Origin: Candidatus Brocadia sp.
Lineage (GTDB): Bacteria; Planctomycetota; Brocadiia; Brocadiales; Brocadiaceae
NCBI GenBank assembly: GCA_030837935.1
Contig: JAUQXU010000161.1
Coordinates: 1-8,664 of the forward strand
Direction: 5' to 3'
Length of the DNA: 8,664 nucleotides
The position numbers and the translations under genes were made by a program. Every line of letters starts with the position of its first letter. Position 1 is the first letter of the stretch. The notes under the pieces are model-generated. The model did no database searches, was not told the DNA's origin, and saw only the letters and a program-made list of their open reading frames with translations. Below, piece by piece: positions 1 to 5,309 of this stretch.

Positions 1-763
1 GCTTTTGGTAAATATTATACTCGTTCCCATCCTGGGTTTGATTGTCACAACCATCGTTCCCATGCCAATAGATACGAAAGTCGGGATTTTACTTCTGGCA
101 GCAGCCCCGGGAGGTTTAGCTGCCATCCAGTATACAAGCAAGGGGAAAGAGGGCCTTACGTTTGCAGCAAGCCTTCTTTTTATCCTCTCGGTGGCAGCTA
201 TTTTCGCTACGCCTCTAACGGCTAATCTCATTCTTCCCATCCATACACCCGTGTCCCTGCCGTATCTCCGGGTAATCAAGGTGTTGCTTATGTATCTCTT
301 CCTTCCCTTATTGATTGGCTTTGCTGTTCAACGTCTGTCAGGACGTGTGGCACGCGTGCTCAGCAGACCCGTTTCCCTTTGTGGCACCTTGTCTTTTATA
401 GCGATGATTATTCTGACCATGGCCATGAAGAAACAGGCCGTCCGGGCTATTGGAGTGAGTGGAATGGCAGCGATGCTCATTCTTATTCTCGTCTCTATGG
501 CAATTGGTTGGGTTATGGGTGGACCGGACAAGAATAATCGAAGGGTATTGGCCACCGGAACGAGTATGCGGAATGCGGCCATCGGCCTTCTCATCGCCCA
601 GCAGAGCTTGCCCGATACAGGTGTTGATGTAGTCGTGGTTGCCTTCAGCGCATTTATGGTACCGCCGAACATGCTTTTTATGCTTTATGAGATAATCAAG
701 AACAAGAAGTCAGCGAAGAGAACAATGAGCATAGGCGGCCGACGCGAGCAGGAAGTGGATTGA
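1..763 (+). CDS. Bile acid:sodium symporter (BASS/SBF) family transporter, 5'-truncated
   Basis: Inner-membrane transporter of the bile acid:Na+ symporter fold, which in bacteria moves organic anions with sodium; the substrate cannot be told from sequence. The reading frame is open from the first bases, so the gene enters from outside the window; the TTG at 5 is probably not the true start. About 253 residues are visible against roughly 300-330 for the family, so one or two N-terminal helices are missing. Seen: successive hydrophobic segments; the family-typical motif AAAPGGLAAIQYTSKGKEGL near visible residues 32-51, matching the APGG...SN...AKGD region; and a late TGTSMRNAAIGLLIAQ segment matching the conserved substrate/Na+-site helix. 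The C-terminus is short, basic and hydrophilic. No downstream gene is tightly coupled. Family assignment is firm; function beyond transport is not. Confidence 0.85.
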   Translation, partial: LLVNIILVPILGLIVTTIVPMPIDTKVGILLLAAAPGGLAAIQYTSKGKEGLTFAASLLFILSVAAIFATPLTANLILPIHTPVSLPYLRVIKVLLMYLFLPLLIGFAVQRLSGRVARVLSRPVSLCGTLSFIAMIILTMAMKKQAVRAIGVSGMAAMLILILVSMAIGWVMGGPDKNNRRVLATGTSMRNAAIGLLIAQQSLPDTGVDVVVVAFSAFMVPPNMLFMLYEIIKNKKSAKRTMSIGGRREQEVD

Positions 764-917
764 GATTCAGCGGTAATGGTAAAAAGGTATGAAAAACAGG
801 GCATCATTTATTTATACAATAAAGAGTTACGTGAAACAAGGATATGGTTATTGATGATTGTAAAAGCCAATCTCATAAAGCCGATGTCAAAGCTTGAATG
901 TTCAGGAATTTCAAATA

Positions 918-956
918 CCCCCCATAATCCCCCCGTAAACGGGGGGATATAGGGGG
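918..956. repeat. GC-rich palindromic (REP-like) element
   Basis: Two runs of six C face runs of six and five G. The inner stem is nine base pairs (926-flanking C929-C934, G935 with C940, G941-G946, plus T928-A947 and A927-T948) around a TAAA loop. A 3x3 mismatch and an outer five-pair stem follow. It lies between the transporter and the STAS gene, with AAAA on the right. It could end transcription on either strand, but no proper U-tract follows, and its form is more typical of a dispersed palindromic repeat. Only one clear copy of this exact type is in the window. Confidence 0.6.
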
Positions 957-990
957 AAAAGTCGCCGAAGGCCTAATTAAAAGGAGTAGG

Positions 991-1356
991 GTGGTTTCTA
1001 TGCCGTTTAAAGTCATCGAGTCGTCAGGCAAACTCATAAGCGTAAAGATAACAGGTGAATTAAAAAAGGCAGAATTGGATCGGATGCAAGCAGTTGCCAC
1101 AGAATTTATGAAAAGGGAAGGAAAGACAAAGCTGCTGGTGTTCCTGGAGGACTTCATCGGATGGGAGCGAGGCGCTGATTGGGAAGATGTAAATTTCCAA
1201 TTAGAGCACGACAGAGATATTGAAAAAATCGCCATCGTTGGAGATGAGAAATGGAGACACTTGGCCTTGGCGTTTACCGGCAAACCTTTCCGGCCAGTTG
1301 AGATAGAGTATTTTACTCCTTCACAACTCGAGCAGGCGCGTGCGTGGGTTGCATGA
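991..1356 (+). CDS. SpoIIAA-like (STAS-fold) small protein
   Basis: A 121-residue soluble protein of the SpoIIAA-like family (Pfam PF11964 type), which has the STAS fold of anti-sigma-factor antagonists. Unlike true SpoIIAA, these proteins are uncharacterised and usually lack the phosphorylated serine context. Seen: the N-terminal two-strand start (FKVIESSGKLISVKITGEL), a charged helix, the central strand plus tryptophan-rich loop LVFLEDFIGWERGADWED, the strand/helix IAIVGDEKWRHLALAFTGKPF, and a final helix EQARAWVA. All are typical of the family and the length is normal. The start is uncertain: AAGGAG at 981-986 is 4 bases from GTG 991 and 13 from ATG 1000 (giving 118 residues); neither spacing is ideal. 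It stands alone, with spacers on both sides. A role in stress signalling or lipid/ligand binding would be inference only. Confidence 0.8.
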   Translation: MVSMPFKVIESSGKLISVKITGELKKAELDRMQAVATEFMKREGKTKLLVFLEDFIGWERGADWEDVNFQLEHDRDIEKIAIVGDEKWRHLALAFTGKPFRPVEIEYFTPSQLEQARAWVA

Positions 1357-1384
1357 GGAAGTTATCCTCAGTTCCGCTTATTTT
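1354..1384 (+). terminator. Weak possible terminator after the STAS-like gene
   Basis: A six-pair stem TGAGGA/TCCTCA (1354-1359 with 1365-1370, five-base loop) includes the TGA stop codon. A T-rich stretch (1379-1387) follows, but eight or more bases after the stem. The stem is short and the T-run is displaced, so this is only a weak candidate. Confidence 0.2.
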
Positions 1385-1629
1385 TATTCTTCAGGTGTGG
1401 TAATAATAAAAAGACGAAATTTTTGGAAGTGCCTATTAACCACATAACGAGTACGACGGAGAGAAGTGGCGAGAACGGACGATTGGTACCATGGATTCAA
1501 TGTATGATATCAGCGGTACCAGTATGAAACATGATTTGGGAAATACGTGGTTGCACCATAGCATAATAACGACATTTGAACAATTATTTCCGGATAAAGT
1601 GAAGAGTGAATGGCCACGAGTATTCCGAT

Positions 1630-1655
1630 GTTTCTGCGTGTCCTCGCGCAGAAAC
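1630..1655 (+). other. Hairpin A, 11-pair stem with TCCT tetraloop
   Basis: GTTTCTGCGTG (1630-1640) pairs with CGCGCAGAAAC (1645-1655), with one T-G wobble, leaving loop TCCT (1641-1644). The preceding GATG makes 1628-1635 (GATGTTTC) able to pair instead with GAAACATC at 1725-1732, inside hairpin B. No T-run follows, so it is not a standard terminator. It looks like the inverted relative of hairpin B. Confidence 0.6.
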
Positions 1656-1702
1656 CCACTGTCGATGACTTCCGATGCGTTTCGGCGCTGGGGTTTAATT
1701 CT

Positions 1703-1730
1703 TGTTTCGGTGAGAGGACTCACCGAAACA
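1703..1730 (+). other. Hairpin B, perfect 12-pair stem with AGGA tetraloop
   Basis: TGTTTCGGTGAG (1703-1714) pairs perfectly with CTCACCGAAACA (1719-1730), leaving loop AGGA (1715-1718). The loop is exactly complementary to the TCCT loop of hairpin A; counting flanks, GAGGAC (1714-1719) matches GTCCTC (1640-1645). It ends eight bases before the AAGGAG ribosome binding site of the mini-ORF at 1753. A GGA-bearing hairpin loop is also the shape recognised by CsrA/RsmA proteins; that link is inference. Confidence 0.65.
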
Positions 1731-1752
1731 TCTGACAAAAGGAGTAGTATCT

Positions 1753-1818
1753 ATGAAAAGACATTTGGTACTGTGCTGTATGATAGCCTGTTTTACATGT
1801 TGCGTTCATTTTTGTTAA
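1753..1818 (+). CDS. 21-residue cysteine-rich mini-ORF (leader peptide or gene remnant)
   Basis: Encodes MKRHLVLCCMIACFTCCVHFC: a basic start, then a hydrophobic stretch with six cysteines in 21 residues, and a TAA stop. The ribosome binding site is good: AAGGAG at 1739-1744, eight bases before ATG. It lies between hairpin B and the beta-propeller gene, 24 bases before the latter's ATG, so both could share one transcript. Three readings are possible: a small membrane or signal-like peptide; a regulatory leader peptide (cysteine-rich upstream ORFs are known as attenuators in some bacteria); or the surviving signal-peptide end of a broken exported protein. Nothing in the sequence decides between them. 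It is not a recognised family. Confidence 0.4.
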   Translation: MKRHLVLCCMIACFTCCVHFC

Positions 1819-1842
1819 GAAATCAAATCGAAGGGGAAACCT

Positions 1843-2820
1843 ATGAAAATTCTTAGCACTATTTTGGGTATTCCTTACCTTGCTTTCGTTTTATCTGGCA
1901 TTTTTTCTTCATCGATGCGTTTAGAAGCTACAGAAACATCCCTCTCAAAAGAAGGAGACATCCTGGGTACTTTTGACGTTGGTAAAAATCCGGTACGGGT
2001 ACTATTTGATGGAACACATATTTGGGTTGCGAATATCAGCAGTAACACCGTAACAAAGTTGCGGGCAAGTGATGGAGCTACGCTGGGTACTTTTACGGTA
2101 AGTTCCGGCCCATTAGATATGGCCTTTGATGGTACAAATATTTGGATTACAAATAGCAGCGGTGGCAAAATAACAAAATTACGGCCAAGCGATGGAGCTA
2201 TACTTGGTACGTTTGATGCAGGTAACTTTCCTTTTGCAATTGCTTTTGATGGAACCGACATCTGGGTAACAAATCAAAGTGGCGGCGTGGTGATGAAATT
2301 TCGAACGAGTGACGGTACAAAATTAGGTACGTTTGATGTCGGTACAAGCGCACGGGATATAATTTTTGATGGCAAGAACATTTGGGTAGCAAATGCCAGC
2401 AGTAACGACGTAACAAAATTGCGTGCCAGTGACGGTGCTACATTAGGGACATTTCGAGTGGATTTCGGACCACGAGGTATTGCCTTTGATGGAGAAAACA
2501 TATGGACAGCAAACTTTAACAGCGCTAACGTAACGAAGCTACGTGCTAGTGATGGGGCAAAATTAGGCACATATCATGTAGGTGACAATCCACGGGGCAT
2601 TATTTTTGATGGCAAGTACATCTGGGTGACAAATTCTAGCAGTAATACGGTAATGAAATTGAGAGTTAGCGACGGTGCTATTTTAGGCACATTCAATACA
2701 GGCACAAGCCCCATAGGAATTACGTCTGATGGTAACAATCTCTGGGTGGCTAATTATTTAAGCAATACGGTGATGAAGATGAAAGGTAATGATCCTAATT
2801 TCATCATTGAAAGGAAATGA
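1843..2820 (+). CDS. Secreted seven-bladed beta-propeller protein (YncE/Vgb-like repeats)
   Basis: A 325-residue exported protein. Residues 1-29 form a signal peptide (MKILSTILGIPYLAFVLSG core, likely cut after LEA29). Residues 41-320 are exactly seven tandem 40-residue repeats of the pattern LGTF-x-VG-x-x-P-x-x-I-x-FDG-x-x-IWVAN-x-SSN-x-VTKLRASDGA, each one propeller blade; five residues follow. The repeat is of the kind found in YncE/YVTN and virginiamycin-B-lyase-like propellers; no lyase catalytic residues can be assigned, so an enzymatic role should not be assumed. Such proteins usually serve as periplasmic or surface binding scaffolds. The start is supported by AAGGGG at 1831-1836 and by the signal peptide. 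It follows the cysteine-rich mini-ORF closely; 238 bases separate it from the next gene. Confidence 0.85.
   Translation: MKILSTILGIPYLAFVLSGIFSSSMRLEATETSLSKEGDILGTFDVGKNPVRVLFDGTHIWVANISSNTVTKLRASDGATLGTFTVSSGPLDMAFDGTNIWITNSSGGKITKLRPSDGAILGTFDAGNFPFAIAFDGTDIWVTNQSGGVVMKFRTSDGTKLGTFDVGTSARDIIFDGKNIWVANASSNDVTKLRASDGATLGTFRVDFGPRGIAFDGENIWTANFNSANVTKLRASDGAKLGTYHVGDNPRGIIFDGKYIWVTNSSSNTVMKLRVSDGAILGTFNTGTSPIGITSDGNNLWVANYLSNTVMKMKGNDPNFIIERK
1963..2802 (+). repeat. Seven tandem 120-base coding repeats
   Basis: The beta-propeller blades are encoded by seven consecutive 120-base units with no length variation. Protein identity between units is high (the IWVANxSSNxVTKLRASDGATLGTF stretch is almost the same in units 1 and 4). 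Third codon positions and synonymous choices differ widely, so the copies are old enough to have drifted or are kept from recombining. The last unit diverges most (SDGNNLWVAN, MKMKGND), as expected of a terminal blade. Confidence 0.85.
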
Positions 2821-3058
2821 ATAAGCGACAAAACCATCTTTGTTCGCACACTGAAAAAACTTGTATTCTTCAGATATTTTTGTTCTATTGCAGTTTTAAA
2901 GGGACAAGGCAATTTCCTATTGTCGGGGTGAAACTCGGGATCAAATAAATTTAATCGCAAAACCAGTATGTATTGCAGAACAGGAGGTTACGATACGATA
3001 AATATTATAGTGGAATAGGAAACGTTATATTACCAGAAATGACAAAGGGAGGAAACCA

Positions 3059-3550
3059 ATGAATACAAAATGTAAAAATAAACTCTTATGGGTGGGATTT
3101 GTTGCGATCATGACATGTGCCGTTACTGCGTCCGCACAGGATAAACCGGCGGACAACATGCAAATAGTCGCCGAGAAGGTTCGTGCAGACAAGAAGCTCC
3201 TTGTTGCGGACAACATGCAGCTCACGGAGACGGAAGCAAAGGCCTTCTGGCCGGTCTATAATCAATATCAGGATGAACTCTTCCTTCTTCGCGTACGTAC
3301 GGTGAAATTGATCAATGACTATAGGGAGGCATATGACAAGATGACCAATGATACTGCCAGGAAGCTGCTTGATGAGTACATGAAGATCGAGGCCCTGACG
3401 CTAAAGCTCCGCAAGGCCTATCTCCCCAGGTTCCGTGAGGTATTGCCCGAGGTCAAGGTGGTACGCTACTACCAGATCGAGAACAAGGTCCAGGCGGCGC
3501 TGGTTTATGAAATTGCTGCAAGCATACCGCTTATAAAAATGGATAAGTAA
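3059..3550 (+). CDS. Exported helical protein of unknown function
   Basis: A 163-residue protein with a clear Sec signal peptide (MNTKCKNKLLWVGFVAIMTCAVTASA, likely cut before Q27), so the mature protein is periplasmic. The mature part is charged and almost wholly helical: RADKKLLVADNMQLTETEAKAFWPVYNQYQDEL, then a long amphipathic stretch to KLRKAYLPRFREVLPEVKVVRYYQIENKVQAALVYEIAASIPLI. The LTETEA segment recalls the LTxxQ-type helices of Spy/CpxP-like periplasmic proteins, but the match is too loose to claim membership. ADNMQ occurs twice (31-35 and 50-54). Ribosome binding site GGGAGG at 3048-3053 supports the start. The next gene begins 24 bases later, so the two are probably one transcript and both envelope proteins. 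No specific function can be given. Confidence 0.8.
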   Translation: MNTKCKNKLLWVGFVAIMTCAVTASAQDKPADNMQIVAEKVRADKKLLVADNMQLTETEAKAFWPVYNQYQDELFLLRVRTVKLINDYREAYDKMTNDTARKLLDEYMKIEALTLKLRKAYLPRFREVLPEVKVVRYYQIENKVQAALVYEIAASIPLIKMDK

Positions 3551-3574
3551 TCATTCAAAAAGGAGAATATAATC

Positions 3575-4132
3575 ATGAGATACGTTCACTTGACCGTCAT
3601 TCTTTTCATGCTTGCATTCACTGTGGGCATATTTACGTGTGCAAATCCTGCCGGAGCCGCAACCGCGGAAGAAATTGACCGTGATGCCAGAAGTGCCCTT
3701 GAGCAACTGTATTTGAAATCTCCTTCTGCGAAAGCGCTGGGAGAAAAGGCGGTTGGCATCCTCGTCTTTCCGCGCATTGTCAAAGGCGGATTTATTGTGG
3801 GAGGACAATTTGGTGAGGGCGCTCTCCTCAAGGATGGAAATACTGCCGGATATTACAATACCGTCCAGCTTTCGTATGGTCTGCAAGCCGGCGTACAGAA
3901 ATACGGGTATGCGCTGTTTTTCATGAGCGAATCCACGATGTCCTGGCTCGACAAGAGCGCCGGTTGGGAGCTTGGCGTTGGTCCGAGCATTGTAGTTGTG
4001 GATATTGGCGCAGCCGGGGCGGCAACAACCACAACCTTGCAATCACAGATTTATGCGTTTTTCTTCAGTCAGAAGGGATTGATGGCAGGACTCGGTTTGC
4101 AGGGCACAAAAATCACAAAAATAGAAAAGTAA
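3575..4132 (+). CDS. SYLF/Ysc84-domain lipid-binding-type protein, exported
   Basis: A 185-residue protein with a signal peptide (MRYVHLTVILFMLAFTVGIF..ANPAGAA, cut near A29) followed by one SYLF (Ysc84, DUF500) domain filling the rest. Seen: the entry helix EIDRDARSALEQLYLKSPSAKAL, then the family hallmark GEKAVGILVFPRIVKGGFIVGGQFGEGALL (residues 57-85), YYNTVQLSYGLQAGVQKYGYALFFMSE (93-119), WELGVGPSIVVVDIGAAG (131-148) and the terminal AFFFSQKGLMAGLGLQGTKITKI. Eukaryotic SYLF domains bind phosphoinositides. Bacterial members are periplasmic or outer-membrane-associated and poorly understood; a lipid or envelope role is inferred. AAGGAG (3560-3565) fixes the ATG at 3575. It follows the exported protein at 3059 by 24 bases. 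Confidence 0.93.
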   Translation: MRYVHLTVILFMLAFTVGIFTCANPAGAATAEEIDRDARSALEQLYLKSPSAKALGEKAVGILVFPRIVKGGFIVGGQFGEGALLKDGNTAGYYNTVQLSYGLQAGVQKYGYALFFMSESTMSWLDKSAGWELGVGPSIVVVDIGAAGAATTTTLQSQIYAFFFSQKGLMAGLGLQGTKITKIEK

Positions 4133-4498
4133 TTATTTCTTCATGTAAACTTATAACCATTCCTCTGAGTCCCCTCCTTCGCAAGGAGGGGACTCAGAAG
4201 TGGGTTAGCTCCACGTAGCTCACCCTATTACTTGCCAAAACACACAAGGAATACCAGCTAAAAAACTGAGCGCCCTCCACCTTAAATCCCTGGTAACATT
4301 TGATAGAAGAAAGAAGACAATCAGAAGCATTAACTATAGAGTTTTTTACGCATGTATTGGTAGAAAATGTACGATATGGCGATCCCTCTTCACCTTCTCC
4401 CGGAATAAATACGAATATTACCGAAAGAATGCTGAAGGCAAATCTATTAAGCGTTCTTCAGGATCACGTATTCTCTTATCCCTCGACATTCATTATAT
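4133..4498. other. 366-base convergent intergenic region
   Basis: It separates the SYLF gene (+) from yggS (-), which converge here. It holds the perfect palindrome at 4164-4198 and otherwise AT-rich DNA. A TTG-started frame runs from 4300 rightward into yggS (LIEERRQSEALTIEFFTHVLVENV...), with no ribosome binding site and no recognisable family. It may be a decayed gene fragment but cannot be supported as a gene. No tRNA or other RNA gene was recognised. Confidence 0.6.
4164..4198. repeat. Perfect palindrome, 16-pair stem, 3-base loop (REP-like / bidirectional terminator candidate)
   Basis: TCTGAGTCCCCTCCTT (4164-4179) pairs without mismatch with AAGGAGGGGACTCAGA (4183-4198) around the loop CGC. 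It lies 31 bases beyond the SYLF stop codon in the convergent spacer, where a bidirectional terminator would be useful. No T-run follows on either side, and the CCCCTCCTTCGCAAGGAGGGG core is a typical dispersed-repeat form; degenerate relatives are seen inside the TPR membrane protein gene. Confidence 0.7.
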
Positions 4499-5242
4499 TT
4501 ATTTTGCCCTATCTGCATCGGTCTTTTCTGAAGGCCAGTAATAGGCATCCGGTGTATTACGGGCGCCGAAAATCGCAGTGCCGATGCGCACCATGTTTGC
4601 TCCCTCCTCAATTGCTATCTGATAATCTCCCGACATGCCCATGGAAAGGTACTTCATGTTTACCCTTTCGATGCCTTCTTTAATAATATTGTCATATATC
4701 TCCTTCAATACCTTAAAACACTTACGGATTTTTACCTCGTCTTTGGTAAAGAGACCGATGGTCATGAGTCCATGTATTTTTAATGTGTCGTATCTGGCCG
4801 CCTGCTTAACTAAAGAAATAGCCTCTTCCGGTGCAACGCCGTATTTGCTTTCCTCATGAGAGGTATTGACCTGGACCAAAATATCCATGGAACGGCCTTC
4901 CTGCTGGAGCCGCTGGTCCAATTTTTCAGCCAGAGACAACCGGTCCATAGAATGGATCATGTCCGAAAATTTAAGGACATCCTTAATCTTGTTCGTCTGA
5001 AGGTGTCCGATAAAATGCCATTCCGCATTCTCGTTTTTTAATACCTCGTATTTTTTCAGTGCCTCCTGCACCTTATTTTCCCCAATAATATGCCCGCCAG
5101 CCTGAATAGCTTCACGAATGCGTTCCGGTTCCACGGTCTTTGTGGCCATAACCAGAATGATATCATCAGGTTTTTTCCCTGCCTTTGTGGCGGCGTTAGC
5201 AATGTTTTGTCTCACCTGTTCCAGGTTTTCTTTAATTGACAT
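4499..5242 (-). CDS. yggS: YggS/PLPBP family pyridoxal-5'-phosphate homeostasis protein
   Basis: A cytosolic 247-residue protein that carries PLP on a lysine and helps keep free PLP and amino/keto-acid pools in balance; it has the alanine-racemase N-terminal TIM barrel but no known enzyme activity. Seen: PLP lysine K35 in ILVMATKTVEPERI; GENKVQEALKKYE (usual GENYVQE); the hallmark WHFIGHLQTNKIK; IHSMDRLSLAEKL; ILVQVNTSHEESKYGV; GLMTIG; and the phosphate-binding end LSMGMSGDYQIAIEEGANMVRIGTAIFG. Length is normal for the family. The frame could begin 15 codons earlier, but ATG 5242 is chosen because AGGAG lies five bases upstream and the family starts there. It lies 67 bases after the TPR membrane protein on the same strand, so probably in one operon. 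In many bacteria yggS sits near proC or division genes; that is not seen here. Confidence 0.97.
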   Translation of the reverse strand: MSIKENLEQVRQNIANAATKAGKKPDDIILVMATKTVEPERIREAIQAGGHIIGENKVQEALKKYEVLKNENAEWHFIGHLQTNKIKDVLKFSDMIHSMDRLSLAEKLDQRLQQEGRSMDILVQVNTSHEESKYGVAPEEAISLVKQAARYDTLKIHGLMTIGLFTKDEVKIRKCFKVLKEIYDNIIKEGIERVNMKYLSMGMSGDYQIAIEEGANMVRIGTAIFGARNTPDAYYWPSEKTDADRAK

Positions 5243-5247
5243 ATGCT

Positions 5248-5252
5248 CTCCT
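5248..5252 (-). promoter_or_regulatory. Ribosome binding site of yggS
   Basis: On the - strand this reads AGGAG, five bases before the ATG at 5242-5240. It decides the yggS start against the longer frame beginning at 5287, which has no such site. Confidence 0.7.
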
Positions 5253-5309
5253 AAAATAAATATGCGATTTTCATAAAATATAATCAAAAATATTTCTGCA
5301 AAGAGACCT

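Larger units (their letters stand above)
1357..1752. other. 396-base region without a convincing large gene; structured leader candidate
   Basis: Open frames exist on both strands (1491-1856 + and 1436-1738 -), but neither has a clear ribosome binding site, a recognisable family or protein-like composition. The + frame also runs into the next gene. Instead the DNA is rich in inverted repeats: TGGTACC at 1484-1490 facing GGTACCA at 1515-1521, the two strong hairpins listed separately, AAACCC (1652-1657) facing GGGTTT (1691-1696), and a TTCCGATG direct repeat (1623-1630 and 1670-1677). This pattern fits a structured 5' leader or non-coding RNA for the genes starting at 1753 and 1843, or a cluster of REP-like elements. 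No known riboswitch class was recognised. Confidence 0.45.

Noticed and set aside
776..952. 58-codon + strand frame MVKRYEKQGIIYLYNKEL... after the transporter gene
   Set aside because: Poor ribosome binding site, and its end is simply the translation of the GC-rich palindrome (NTPHNPPVNGGI).
1652..1696. AAACCC / GGGTTT pairing between the two hairpins considered as an integron attC-like site
   Set aside because: The core sites do not fit the RYYYAAC/GTTRRRY consensus and no integrase or cassette is nearby.
1436..1738. 100-residue - strand frame over the same region
   Set aside because: Composition is not protein-like, no family is recognised, and it is opposite the hairpin region; treated as chance.
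1491..1856. 121-residue + strand frame between the STAS-like and propeller genes
   Set aside because: No ribosome binding site at its ATG, no recognisable family, it runs into the next gene's start, and the two strong hairpins explain the sequence better.
1963..2802. 120-base tandem repeats considered as a CRISPR or satellite array
   Set aside because: The repeats are coding, in frame, with no spacers, and form beta-propeller blades.
4300..4683. TTG-started + strand frame overlapping the 3' end of yggS
   Set aside because: No ribosome binding site, no known family, and half of it is antisense to the firmly identified yggS.
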